DNA of 64,000 nucleotides, taken from VYFG01 sp965204165. Lineage in GTDB: Bacteria > Pseudomonadota > Gammaproteobacteria > Arenicellales > Poriferihabitantaceae. The notes under the pieces were generated by a model that worked only from the letters and a program-made list of their open reading frames with translations, ran no database searches and was not told where the DNA came from. The position numbers and the translations under genes were made by a program. The stretch is taken from positions 2,728,001-2,792,000 of the forward strand of contig OZ241969.1 of the NCBI GenBank assembly GCA_965204165.1, given 5' to 3'. Of the stretch, positions 26,975 to 35,854 are shown piece after piece; position 1 is the stretch's first letter, and the number at the start of each line of letters is the position of its first letter.

Positions 26975-28888
26975 ATGTCAAAGAAAATACTGTCGTTGAT
27001 GACTGCCGCGGCCTTCGGGGTGCTTCTCGCCGGCTGCGCGGACCAGAAGCAGAACCTTAAGGTCGGCTCCAAGCCGTTCACCGAGAGCATGGTCCTTGCC
27101 GAGATGATCTCGCAGCTGGCGGAGAATGCCGGCATCCCGGTCGAACGCCATATTCCCTTCGGGACCACCGACCAGGTGATGGAGGCGACCAAACAGGGGG
27201 TGATTGACATCTATCCCGAGTACAACGGAACGGGACTGATCTTTCTCGGCCAGGCGCCGACGAGCGATGGCGACGAATCGACCAGGATCGTGCAGCAACT
27301 GTTCAATCCGCTCGGTATCGAGATGACCGGAAAGTTCGGATTCTCGAACGACTATGCCATCGTGACGACGAGCGAGTGGGCGCAGGAGCATGGCGTCGAT
27401 TCGATCAGCGATCTGGCCGGTCTCGACATACCGCTGACCTTCGCGGTCGATACCGATTTCACGCAACGACCCGCCGACGGCCTGCCGCATCTGTTGCGCC
27501 GCTACGGCATTACCGGAAGTTCCACATTGGCGTTCCCCCTTGGAACGGAGGGCAAGGATCAGATTGTCTCGGCCCTGCTGGACGGATCTGCCAACGTCGC
27601 CGAGTTGTTCGTCACTGACGGCCAGATCGCCGAATACAATCTCGTCGTTCTTGAGGACGACCTGAGATTCTTCCCGGTATACGAGGCGGCGCCGCTGGTC
27701 CGCTCGGATGCCTTGAGGTCTTTCCCCGAATTGTCGTCAGTGCTCGGCAGCCTGTCCGGCGCCATCAACGCCGAGGACATGCAGCAGATGAACAAGACCG
27801 TGGATCTCGATGCCCAGACCCCGGCGAGTGTCGCGTCGGCATTCCTTGCGGGCAAGGGACTGCTGCCGGAAGGAGCCGCTGCGGCGAACGTGGAGCGCCT
27901 GCTCGTGGTCGGCGATCCGGGTTTGTCCCGGAGCAGTGAGACTGCCAGGGCGCTGCGGGCAATCCGGGCCGGCTTCCCGGGCAGGGATCTTGAATTGCTC
28001 AACTCGCCGGATCCCATGGCCGCCTTGGCCGGCGGCGAGGCCAGGGTGGCGATCATCGGCACGGAGGCTTTCTACGCGCCCGGTGATTCCGGTCCCGTGG
28101 CCAGGGGGAATTCACTGGCCTTCGCCGTGCTGGGCCACAAGAGCGGCCATCTGTTCGCGCGCAGTGTCGGCGCCACCAGCGATCTTCCCAGCATGAAGAG
28201 GATCGCCACCGACCAGGCAGGCAGCGGCTCAGCCATGGTCCTTGAGATGATCCTGCAGTCGCTGGGGCGCACGGATGTGGAGGTTGTGCATGAATCGAAG
28301 AGCCTGACCGATCAGGTGGAAGGAATTCGTAACGGCGATTATCACGGCGTGTTCAGGATGGCGGCGCAGGGCGACCGCGAGGTCGCCGGCGCCATGCAGG
28401 CAGGTGGGGTACACCTGCTCGGCCTCGACGAGTGGTCTCAGGAGGGTCACACGGCCCGCTACAGCTTCATCCGCCCGACGACCATCCCCTCCGGGACCTA
28501 CCCGGCGCAATTCCTCCCCGTCGCCAGTGTGAGCACGCAGTTCGTGCTTGCCAGCCCCGTGGAGACGCAGCAGGAAGCAGGTGAAGTAGGGCCCGGAACC
28601 GCGGGAGTTGCCCATGCGGTGCCGGTCAGCGCCGATGCCGTGGCGGCCATTCGCGAGGCGCTGGGTACTGCAGAGGCCGTTGACCCCGCGGTCCCGGTGC
28701 ATTCCGCGCTCGCGCCATCCGTCGAGGTGATCGACAAATCCCTGCCGTTCAGACTCGATGTCTCTCTGATCAACATTCTGATTATCCTGTTCACGGTGTG
28801 GGTTCTCTATGTCTGCTACCTGCCCAGTCCGCGAACATTCACGATGCCTGACGACGACCAGTCACAAAGTGGCACAAAGGAGAGCTGA
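26975..28888 (+). CDS. Two-domain solute-binding lipoprotein: OpuC/YehZ-like domain fused to a TAXI-like domain, with C-terminal membrane helix
   Basis: Start ATG 26975, preceded by GAGGAGG. 637 residues. A lipoprotein signal (MSKKILSLMTAAAFGVLLAGC, lipobox LAGC, Cys21) is followed by an OpuC-type betaine/choline-binding domain (about 27-295): VGSKPFTESMVLAEMI and DIYPEYNGTG are family hallmarks. From about 305 to 535 a second domain resembles TRAP-associated TAXI receptors (AGSGSAMVLEMILQSLG, FIRPTTIPSGTYPAQFLPVA). A single membrane helix (about 599-617, INILIILFTVWVLYVCYL) and a short acidic tail end the protein. Both ends would thus be tied to the membrane. It sits between a BCCT carrier and UspA with no ABC or TRAP membrane subunit nearby, which is unexpected because BCCT carriers normally need no binding protein. 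Confidence 0.85.
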   Translation: MSKKILSLMTAAAFGVLLAGCADQKQNLKVGSKPFTESMVLAEMISQLAENAGIPVERHIPFGTTDQVMEATKQGVIDIYPEYNGTGLIFLGQAPTSDGDESTRIVQQLFNPLGIEMTGKFGFSNDYAIVTTSEWAQEHGVDSISDLAGLDIPLTFAVDTDFTQRPADGLPHLLRRYGITGSSTLAFPLGTEGKDQIVSALLDGSANVAELFVTDGQIAEYNLVVLEDDLRFFPVYEAAPLVRSDALRSFPELSSVLGSLSGAINAEDMQQMNKTVDLDAQTPASVASAFLAGKGLLPEGAAAANVERLLVVGDPGLSRSSETARALRAIRAGFPGRDLELLNSPDPMAALAGGEARVAIIGTEAFYAPGDSGPVARGNSLAFAVLGHKSGHLFARSVGATSDLPSMKRIATDQAGSGSAMVLEMILQSLGRTDVEVVHESKSLTDQVEGIRNGDYHGVFRMAAQGDREVAGAMQAGGVHLLGLDEWSQEGHTARYSFIRPTTIPSGTYPAQFLPVASVSTQFVLASPVETQQEAGEVGPGTAGVAHAVPVSADAVAAIREALGTAEAVDPAVPVHSALAPSVEVIDKSLPFRLDVSLINILIILFTVWVLYVCYLPSPRTFTMPDDDQSQSGTKES

Positions 28889-28890
28889 CG

Positions 28891-29346
28891 ATGACAAATT
28901 ATCTTGTTCCGATCGACCTGGCCGAAGAAGAATTTTCAGAGAAAGTAGTCGGTACTGCGGTACAGATGGCCACCGGGGTGGAAGATGCACAAATCTACCT
29001 GATGACCGTGATACCGGGCATACCGGCCGGAATCGACGTGCGTTATGCGGTTCGGGGAGAAATGCATGGCTCCGCGGAATATCCGCTCCAGGAATGGAAG
29101 GAAGAGATGTCGAAGCGCCTCGGAGAGTTTGCGGCGGATCACATACCGCAGTCGATGCGCGCTGGCACCGTGGTCCGTAACGGAACGGTCTATCGCGAGA
29201 TTGTGGAAGTCGCCAAGGATCTTGATATCGGACAGATCGTCATGGGCGCCCACAGCCCGACGCTCGCCGATTTCCTGCTGGGTCCGAACTCGGCCCGGGT
29301 GGCCCGCCATGCGGGCTGCACGGTCACCGTGGTACGGGAAAAGTAG
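28891..29346 (+). CDS. UspA-family universal stress protein
   Basis: 151 residues, the usual size of single-domain UspA. The end motif IVMGAHSPTLADFLLGPNSA, followed by ARHAGCTVTVV, is the ATP-binding G-x2-G-x9-G-(S/T)-like loop in a slightly altered form. It begins 2 bp after the binding-lipoprotein stop with a good GGAG site, so it is the third gene of the BCCT operon. The arrangement recalls TeaD, a UspA-type regulator encoded with the Halomonas TeaABC ectoine transporter, and it may likewise regulate the carrier (inference). Confidence 0.88.
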   Translation: MTNYLVPIDLAEEEFSEKVVGTAVQMATGVEDAQIYLMTVIPGIPAGIDVRYAVRGEMHGSAEYPLQEWKEEMSKRLGEFAADHIPQSMRAGTVVRNGTVYREIVEVAKDLDIGQIVMGAHSPTLADFLLGPNSARVARHAGCTVTVVREK

Positions 29347-29420
29347 CGGGCCGCGCACCTGCTTTTAGCCACCGGCTGGGGGGCATGCCGGTCGTTCGAC
29401 CCATTCAACTTCCGCGTCGT

Positions 29421-31709
29421 CTAGCCTGAGTCAAGGCGGGCGCACTGCGCGTCCACCACTGCCCATGCAGTCATGTTGACGATGCGGCGAACGGTGACCG
29501 AGGGAGTGAGGACATGGGCCGGCTTCGCGGTGCCGAGAAGTACCGGGCCGATGGCCACGTTGTTGCCCGCGGCGGTTTTCAACAGGTTGTAGGCGATATT
29601 GGCGGCGTCGAGCCCGGGCAGCACCAGCAGATTGGCGTCGCCCTTGAGCGTGGACCGGGGCATGATGCGCCGGCGCGTCTCCGGATCCAGCGCGGCGTCG
29701 CCGTGCATTTCCCCGTCGATTTCAAGATCGGGAGCCCGTTCCCGTATCAGGGCCAGCGCCCGGCGCAGCTTGACCGCTTCGGGATGGCCGGAGGTGCCGA
29801 AATTGGAATGCGATACCAGGGCCACCTTGGGCTGGATGCCGAAGCGGCGCAGTTCATCCACGGCCATCAGGGCGATTTCCGCAAGTTCATCCGGTCCCGG
29901 ATCCTGGTTGACGTGGGTATCCACCAAAGTGACCTGTCGTCCCGGCAGCATCAGGGTGTTCATGGCCCCGTAAACCGTTGCGCCGGGCCTGTGCCCGATC
30001 ACCTCGTCGATATACTGGAGGTGCATGGGAAAGGTGCCGAACGTGCCGCACAGGAGAGCGTCGGCATGGTCCTGCCGCAGCAGCATGCTGCCGATCAGGG
30101 TCAGGCGCCGGCGCATCTCGATCTTGGCCAGATGTTCCGTTACCCCCCTGCGCTCGGTCAGGCGATGGTATTCCTGCCAGTAGCTCTTGTAGCGGTCGTC
30201 CCATTCCGGGTTGACGATTTCAAAGTCGGCACCCGGCCGCATGCGCAGGCCATAGCGTTCGATCCGCCTTTCAATGATTGCCGGTCGGCCGATGAGAATC
30301 GGCCGCGCCAGCTGTTCATCCAGCACAACCTGGACGGCGCGCAGGATTCTTTCCTCCTCGCCTTCCGCGAAGACCACGCGCTTGCCGGCATCGCGACGGG
30401 CCGCGGCGAAAATGGGCTTCATGAAGTTGCCGGAGTGGTAGACGAACTGCTCCAGTTGGCTCCGGTAGCTGTCGAAATCCCCGATGGGGCGGCTGGCCAC
30501 GCCGCTGTCCATGGCGGCCCGTGCCACGGCCGGTGCAATACGTGAAATCAGCCGGGGATCGAAGGGCTTGGGAATGAGATATTCCGGGCCGAACGCCTCC
30601 CCTGCGGTTCCATAGGCCGCGGAGACCACCTCGGAATGTTCCTCCCGGGCCAGTTCCGCCACGGCATTGACCGCGGCGACCTCCATTTCCCGGCTGATGC
30701 CGGTGGCGCCGGCGTCCAGGGCACCGCGGAATATGAACGGAAAGCACAACACGTTGTTGACCTGGTTGGGGTAGTCCGTTCTGCCGGTGGCGATGACGGC
30801 GTCGTCACGCACGGACTTGACATCTTCCGGCAGGATCTCGGGATCGGGGTTGGCGAGGGCGAAGACCACCGGACGGTCCGCCATCCGGGCAACCATCTCC
30901 TTTTTCAGGACGCCGCCTGCGGACAGGCCAAGGAAAACATCCGCGCCTTCGATCACATCCGAAAGGCCCCGGGCGTCGGTTTCCCTGGCGTACTTCTCCT
31001 TGGCCTCGTCCATGAGTTCCTCTCTCCCCTCGTACACCACGCCGGCGATGTCAGTCACCCAGATGTGCCCGAGGGGCATGCCGAGTTCCACCAGGAGGTC
31101 CAGGCATGCCAGCGCTGCGGCGCCGGCACCGCTGACCACCAGCTTGACTTCACCGATGTCCTTGCCAACCACCCGGAGCGCATTTTGCATCGCCGCCGCC
31201 ACCACGATCGCGGTGCCGTGCTGGTCATCGTGGAACACCGGGATGTTGAGGCGCCGGCGCAATTCCCGCTCGACGCGGAAACAGTCCGGCGCCTTGATGT
31301 CTTCGAGGTTGATGCCGCCGAACGTGTGTTCCAGCGCGGCAATGATCTCCACCAGCCGCTCCGGGTCGGCCTCGTCGATTTCGAGATCGAAGACGTCGAT
31401 GCCGGCGAACTTCTTGAACAGCACCGCCTTGCCCTCCATGACCGGCTTGGCGGCCAGGGGGCCGATATCCCCCAGGCCGAGCACCGCGCTGCCGTTGGTG
31501 ACCACCGCGACGAGATTCCCCCTGGCCGTGTAGCGGAACGCGGTAGCTGGATCGGACGCGATTTCCTCGCAGGCGGCTGCCACGCCGGGGGAATAGGCCA
31601 GGGTGAGGTCCCGCTGGTTCGAGAGACTCTTGGTCGGGGCGATGGAGATTTTTCCCGGGGTGCCGGACTCGTGGTAGTCCAGGGCCGATTTGCGGAAGAG
31701 TGAGTCCAT
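29421..31709 (-). CDS. maeB: NADP-dependent malic enzyme with phosphotransacetylase-like domain (MaeB)
   Basis: 762 residues, the standard MaeB length. Residues 1 to about 425 are malic enzyme: SLSNQRDLTLAYSPGVA, GLGDIGPLAAKPVMEGKAVL, the metal-binding FHDDQHGTA and the NADP loop VVSGAGAAALACLDLL. Residues from about 430 are a phosphotransacetylase-like regulatory domain (VFAEGEEERILRAVQ, SHSNFGTSGHPEAVK), which in MaeB binds acetyl-CoA but lacks activity. It turns malate into pyruvate with NADPH and so links C4 acids to acetyl-CoA. It is transcribed alone, convergent with the UspA gene. Confidence 0.95.
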   Translation of the reverse strand: MDSLFRKSALDYHESGTPGKISIAPTKSLSNQRDLTLAYSPGVAAACEEIASDPATAFRYTARGNLVAVVTNGSAVLGLGDIGPLAAKPVMEGKAVLFKKFAGIDVFDLEIDEADPERLVEIIAALEHTFGGINLEDIKAPDCFRVERELRRRLNIPVFHDDQHGTAIVVAAAMQNALRVVGKDIGEVKLVVSGAGAAALACLDLLVELGMPLGHIWVTDIAGVVYEGREELMDEAKEKYARETDARGLSDVIEGADVFLGLSAGGVLKKEMVARMADRPVVFALANPDPEILPEDVKSVRDDAVIATGRTDYPNQVNNVLCFPFIFRGALDAGATGISREMEVAAVNAVAELAREEHSEVVSAAYGTAGEAFGPEYLIPKPFDPRLISRIAPAVARAAMDSGVASRPIGDFDSYRSQLEQFVYHSGNFMKPIFAAARRDAGKRVVFAEGEEERILRAVQVVLDEQLARPILIGRPAIIERRIERYGLRMRPGADFEIVNPEWDDRYKSYWQEYHRLTERRGVTEHLAKIEMRRRLTLIGSMLLRQDHADALLCGTFGTFPMHLQYIDEVIGHRPGATVYGAMNTLMLPGRQVTLVDTHVNQDPGPDELAEIALMAVDELRRFGIQPKVALVSHSNFGTSGHPEAVKLRRALALIRERAPDLEIDGEMHGDAALDPETRRRIMPRSTLKGDANLLVLPGLDAANIAYNLLKTAAGNNVAIGPVLLGTAKPAHVLTPSVTVRRIVNMTAWAVVDAQCARLDSG

Positions 31710-31961
31710 GGAATGCTGGGGGATGGTGTCGAACAGCCATTATCCCCGAAGTGCGGCCCATGGTCATCACGGATGATCCGTAAGTTCGATGCCAGCCGGC
31801 CGCAAACAGGGCATACGGAACCGCCAACCGTCAAGGTCGGCAGCGGAATCCCGGTGCTGCCGGGCCCGGGACGGGCGTCCACAGGATCGACCATGGCCCT
31901 ATTGCCCGGGTTCACGGCAATTCCCTACACTTCAGGACCTGACTTTTCTCTTGATGCAACC

Positions 31962-33173
31962 ATGCCTGTTTCTGTCCCAACCGGGCTGTCTCCCCTCGAC
32001 AGTATTCTTCCCGACGAGCCGCTCCTGATGATGGGAGCGGGGCCGGTTCCCATACCGCACCGGGTGGCCCAGGCGAATTCCATCGTCATCAACCACCTCG
32101 GCGACACCATGTCCCAGGTCATCGAACAGGTGAAGTCGATGTCCCGGTATGTCTTCCAGACCGAGTCGTCCCGCATCATGGGCGTGGCGGGCCCGGGCTC
32201 CGCGGCCATGGAGATGGCCGTAATCAACCTTGTTTGCCCGGGCAAGAAGGTTCTCGCCATCTGCAACGGGTTCTTCAGCGACCGGTTGGCGGAAATGGCG
32301 GAACGGGTGGATGCGGAAGTGGTCTGCCTCAAGGTGCCGGACGGCGTGACCGCAGACCCGGACGAGGTCCGCAAGGCGATCTCGAAGCACAGGCCTGCAG
32401 TTGTCACCCTGGTCCAGGGGGAAACCTCGAACACGGTTCTGAACCGCCACCTGCAGGAAATCTGCCGGCGGGCCCGTGAGCATGACTGCCTGGTGATCGT
32501 GGATGCGGTCTGCACCCTGAGCACGATGCCGTTCGAGATGGACAATTGGGGGGTGGATGCCGTGATCACCGGCGGCCAGAAGGGGTTGGCCTCCATTCCC
32601 GGGGTATCCCTGGTCGCATTCTCGGAACGCGCCTGGGACCACATCAGGGCCCGGGAGGACCGGCTGCGTCACTGGTGCCTGGATGCGAAGCTGGCGCACA
32701 GGTTCTGGAACGAGAAGGCCTATCACTACACTGCCCCGGTTTCCGGGGTCCTGGCCCTGCACGAGGCGCTCAGGCTGATTTGCAGGGAAACGCTGGAAGT
32801 GCGTTTCGAACGGCACCTGCGATGCTCCACCGCGCTCCAGTCGGGCATCGAAAGCATGGGGCTCTCACTCTATACCAAGCCCCGGGACCGTCTCAATTCC
32901 GTGGTCGGGATCAACGTGCCCGAAGGCGTGGAATCCCGCCGCCTGCTGACCCACATGTCCGGCGTGCACCGGGTGGAGATTTCGGGGTCATTCGGTCTTG
33001 ACATTGTCCGGATCGGCCAGATGGGGGAGCAGAGCCGCTCGCATCACATTTTCCGGACCCTGCATGCCCTGGGTGCGAGCCTGTACGCACTGGGGGTGCC
33101 GGTGGACATTCCGGCCGGCGTGGCTGCCCTGGAGAGTACCCTGGACGCCTATATTTTCGACGGACCCGGCTGA
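31962..33173 (+). CDS. Class V aminotransferase, alanine-glyoxylate/serine-glyoxylate type
   Basis: Start at ATG 31962 (MPVSVPTGLSPLD), since the family begins near the LMMGAGPVPIPHRVAQA segment; an in-frame ATG at 31893 is possible. 403 residues. The PLP site is VDAVITGGQKGLASIPGVS, with Lys in GGQKGL as expected for class V, and IMGVAGPGSAAMEMAV is the cofactor phosphate-binding loop. The family moves amino groups between alanine or serine and glyoxylate or pyruvate; the pair cannot be told from sequence. Divergent from maeB; the 252 bp between them contain no clear motif. Confidence 0.87.
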   Translation: MPVSVPTGLSPLDSILPDEPLLMMGAGPVPIPHRVAQANSIVINHLGDTMSQVIEQVKSMSRYVFQTESSRIMGVAGPGSAAMEMAVINLVCPGKKVLAICNGFFSDRLAEMAERVDAEVVCLKVPDGVTADPDEVRKAISKHRPAVVTLVQGETSNTVLNRHLQEICRRAREHDCLVIVDAVCTLSTMPFEMDNWGVDAVITGGQKGLASIPGVSLVAFSERAWDHIRAREDRLRHWCLDAKLAHRFWNEKAYHYTAPVSGVLALHEALRLICRETLEVRFERHLRCSTALQSGIESMGLSLYTKPRDRLNSVVGINVPEGVESRRLLTHMSGVHRVEISGSFGLDIVRIGQMGEQSRSHHIFRTLHALGASLYALGVPVDIPAGVAALESTLDAYIFDGPG

Positions 33174-33203
33174 CCGCCCGGGTTCACGGACTTCTCCGGT
33201 GCC

Positions 33204-33974
33204 TCACCACCAGGCGCCGGCGTTGACCTGTATATCCTCCATGGTGAGCCCGGCGGCGGCATCGGAACAGCAGAAAGCCACCAGGGCGCCGATTTCCTCC
33301 GGCTGAACCAGCCGGTCCTGCGGATTGCTTTTTGCCATCTCCCGGATGATCTCCTCGTCGGTCCTGCCGGATGACTGCGCCATGGTCCGGGCACTTCGCC
33401 GCAGCATCTCCGTCTCCACCCAGGTGGGGCTGACCGCCACGCAGGTGACGCCGTGGGGCCCGCCCTCCATGGCCACGGCCCGGGTCAGGCCCACGAGTCC
33501 CGTCTTGGAGGCGCAGTAGGCGGCATGGGTGGGCTGGGCGATGCGCGCCGCGGTGGAGGCGATATTGACAATCCGCCCCCAGCCGCGCTGCTTCATGGCG
33601 GGAATGCAGGCCCGTATCATGCGAAATGGCCCGCTCAGGTTGGTATCGATCACCTGTTCCCAGTCGGCATCGGGATGACCCTCCACGACATGGTGGGTGG
33701 ATACGCCGGCACAGTTCACCAGGATGTCCGGCTCGCCGAGGGCCTCGCGAACCCGTACCAGGAAACTCTCGATGGACTGGACAGATGTGACATCCAGCGG
33801 TGCGACGAGTCCATTGTCGCCGAGCGTGAGTCGGGCGTCCCGGTCAGCCTCGAAATCCCCTGCCTGGCGGGATCCCACGGCAACCCGTGCGCCGGTTTCC
33901 GCCAGGGCATTGGCGATGGCGAGGCCGATGCCCCGGAGACCGCCCGTGACGACGGCGATGCGTTGGTTGGACAT
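33204..33974 (-). CDS. Short-chain dehydrogenase/reductase (SDR)
   Basis: 256 residues. Classical SDR marks: TGGLRGIG cofactor loop (10-17), NCAGVS, the catalytic Ser in IVNIASTAA, and YCASK (Tyr/Lys). The C-terminus LTMEDIQVNAGAWW resembles the 3-oxoacyl-ACP reductase and 3-hydroxybutyrate dehydrogenase branches. The substrate is unknown. It converges on the class V aminotransferase (30 bp) and is divergent from the class III aminotransferase. Confidence 0.88.
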   Translation of the reverse strand: MSNQRIAVVTGGLRGIGLAIANALAETGARVAVGSRQAGDFEADRDARLTLGDNGLVAPLDVTSVQSIESFLVRVREALGEPDILVNCAGVSTHHVVEGHPDADWEQVIDTNLSGPFRMIRACIPAMKQRGWGRIVNIASTAARIAQPTHAAYCASKTGLVGLTRAVAMEGGPHGVTCVAVSPTWVETEMLRRSARTMAQSSGRTDEEIIREMAKSNPQDRLVQPEEIGALVAFCCSDAAAGLTMEDIQVNAGAWW

Positions 33975-34114
33975 GATCGGGCAACAGAAACAGTAACCTG
34001 AAAGAATAACAGAGTCGGCAGCCGGGGTGCGATCGCCCGGACCTGTTCCCGGTCCGCCACCGTCTTGGGCTACACTTCCGCCCTGGAATTCCCCCGGCCG
34101 AACCGATTCTTGCC

Positions 34115-35482
34115 ATGAACAAGCCAGCCGTCAGCTTCGACACCGATGCCATCCTGGCTCAGGACGACCACCTGATCCACTCCTTTGCCAACCTGGACGG
34201 CATCAAGGCCCACCAGGCGCGCACGGTGATTGCGCGCGCGAAGGGTCCGTACGTGTACGACGCCGGCGGCAGGCGGTATATCGACGGTATCGGCGGACTT
34301 TGGTGCGTGAACATAGGGCACGGGCGGCAGGAGGTTGCGGACGCCGTTGCGGACCAGCTGATGAATCTGGATTACTATTCCACGTTCTACAACCTGACCC
34401 ATCCGCTGGCGGCGGAACTGTCGGAAAAGATCACCAGCCTTGCGCCCGGGTCGTTGAACCGGGTGTATTTCGGCAACTCGGGGTCGGTGGCCAACGACAG
34501 CGCCGTGCGGATGCTGCACCGTTACTTCAACCGCAAGGGCGAGCCGTCCCGCAGGAAAATCCTCTCACGGATCGGCGCCTATCACGGCTCCACCCATCTT
34601 GCCATCGCCCTGACTACGCCGCAGTACCGGGAGGGCTGGCATTCCGCGGACGACCTGGTGGAATTCCTGTCCTCGCCGTATCCGTATCGCAGACCGGAAA
34701 ACATGGACGTGACGGAGTTCTGCGACTTTCTCGTCGACGAGATGCGCGAGCGCATCGAGCGGATCGGGGCGGAAAACATTGCCGGGTTCATTGCCGAACC
34801 GATCCTGGGGGCCGGGGGGGTGATCGTGCCGCCGCCCGGGTATCACCGGCGCACATGGGAGCTGTGCGGCGAGTACGGCATCAAGATGATTTCAGACGAG
34901 GTGGTCACGGCGTTCGGCCGCCTCGGGCACATGTTTGCTTCCCAGGCGGCATACGGCATTGAGCCGGACATCATCTGCACCGCCAAGGGGCTGACTTCCG
35001 GCTATCAGCCGATGTCGGCCACCATCGTGTCCGACGACATCTACGAGATGCTGTCACAGCCCGGCGACATGTTTCTTCACGGCATGACCTATTCGGGGCA
35101 TCCGGCCTGCTGCGCCGCGGCGCTGGCCAACATCGGGATCATCGAACGCGAGGACATCTGCGGCCATGTGCAATCGGTGGGGCTCGAATTCCAGCAGGGC
35201 CTGAAGGCACTGGAGCGGCACGACATAGTGGGGGAGGTGCGCGGCAGCCACTTCATGATGGGAATCGAGTTCGTTCGCGACAAGGCATCGAAACAGCCTT
35301 TCGATGCCGCGGACAACATCGGGGGGTTGGTGGCAAGACATGCTCAGGACCGCGGGCTGATCGTACGCCCGCTGGGGAGCATGGCGGTGCTTTCTCCCTG
35401 CCTGACGTTGTCCCGGGAAGAGGTCGGGCAAGTCATCGGCATCCTTGACGAAAGCATCGCCGGGGCCATGGCAGAACTGTAG
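34115..35482 (+). CDS. Class III (omega-amino acid:pyruvate-type) aminotransferase
   Basis: 455 residues. The PLP lysine is in ICTAKGLTSGYQPMSA, the cofactor-binding Asp in MISDEVVTAFGRLG, and the phosphate-cup region in FGNSGSVANDSAVRM; the last replaces the common SGSEAN by SGSVAN. Family members move amino groups from omega-amines such as beta-alanine, taurine or putrescine to pyruvate. With the neighbouring amine genes it may act on an amine breakdown product (inference). Confidence 0.88.
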   Translation: MNKPAVSFDTDAILAQDDHLIHSFANLDGIKAHQARTVIARAKGPYVYDAGGRRYIDGIGGLWCVNIGHGRQEVADAVADQLMNLDYYSTFYNLTHPLAAELSEKITSLAPGSLNRVYFGNSGSVANDSAVRMLHRYFNRKGEPSRRKILSRIGAYHGSTHLAIALTTPQYREGWHSADDLVEFLSSPYPYRRPENMDVTEFCDFLVDEMRERIERIGAENIAGFIAEPILGAGGVIVPPPGYHRRTWELCGEYGIKMISDEVVTAFGRLGHMFASQAAYGIEPDIICTAKGLTSGYQPMSATIVSDDIYEMLSQPGDMFLHGMTYSGHPACCAAALANIGIIEREDICGHVQSVGLEFQQGLKALERHDIVGEVRGSHFMMGIEFVRDKASKQPFDAADNIGGLVARHAQDRGLIVRPLGSMAVLSPCLTLSREEVGQVIGILDESIAGAMAEL

Positions 35483-35519
35483 TCCGGTCTCGCGTGGACA
35501 TTCGCAAAAGGGTCGACCA

Positions 35520-35654
35520 GTGATTCCTGCCTCACCCTCTCCTCTGGTGCCAAATCCAGAGACCATCGCTGCCATGGAGGCGGCGCGGCGTGGCGAACTG
35601 GTCACGGTTCACGACGTCGACGGCCTGATGGCCGATCTCAATGCGGACGACTAG
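35520..35654 (+). pseudogene. RelB/DinJ-type antitoxin fragment
   Basis: From about 35547 the reading frame gives PNPETIAAMEAARRGELVTV, then DGLMADLNADD and a stop, a typical C-terminal half of a RelB/DinJ antitoxin. No ribosome-binding site or DNA-binding N-terminal half is present; the frame is only open back into the aminotransferase gene. I read it as an N-terminally truncated antitoxin. GTG at 35520 is the only nearby start. Confidence 0.6.
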
Positions 35655-35745
35655 ACGGACTACAGCCTTCAGACGGGATTACAAACGCGAGAAGAAAAGC
35701 CGGTTCGCCAACACCCTCGATATGGATAACATCTCAAGGAATTGA
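35641..35745 (+). pseudogene. Truncated YafQ/RelE-type toxin
   Basis: An ATG inside the antitoxin end begins MRTTRRTTAFRRDYKREKKS, the characteristic start of YafQ-family mRNA interferases, then RFANTLDMDN and a stop after 34 residues. Intact YafQ has about 90 residues and needs a C-terminal His and other catalytic residues, all missing here. The overlap with the antitoxin end is normal for such pairs. The toxin is surely inactive. Confidence 0.65.
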
Positions 35746-35854
35746 AATCATCTTGCCAGCAATGCATCAGTGACAGGATCTTGCCGGCCCCAAATTAAGC
35801 GACTTGCGACGGCCGTCACTCTCGTAGGGTGCATCAAATGCGGCCGGATACGAG

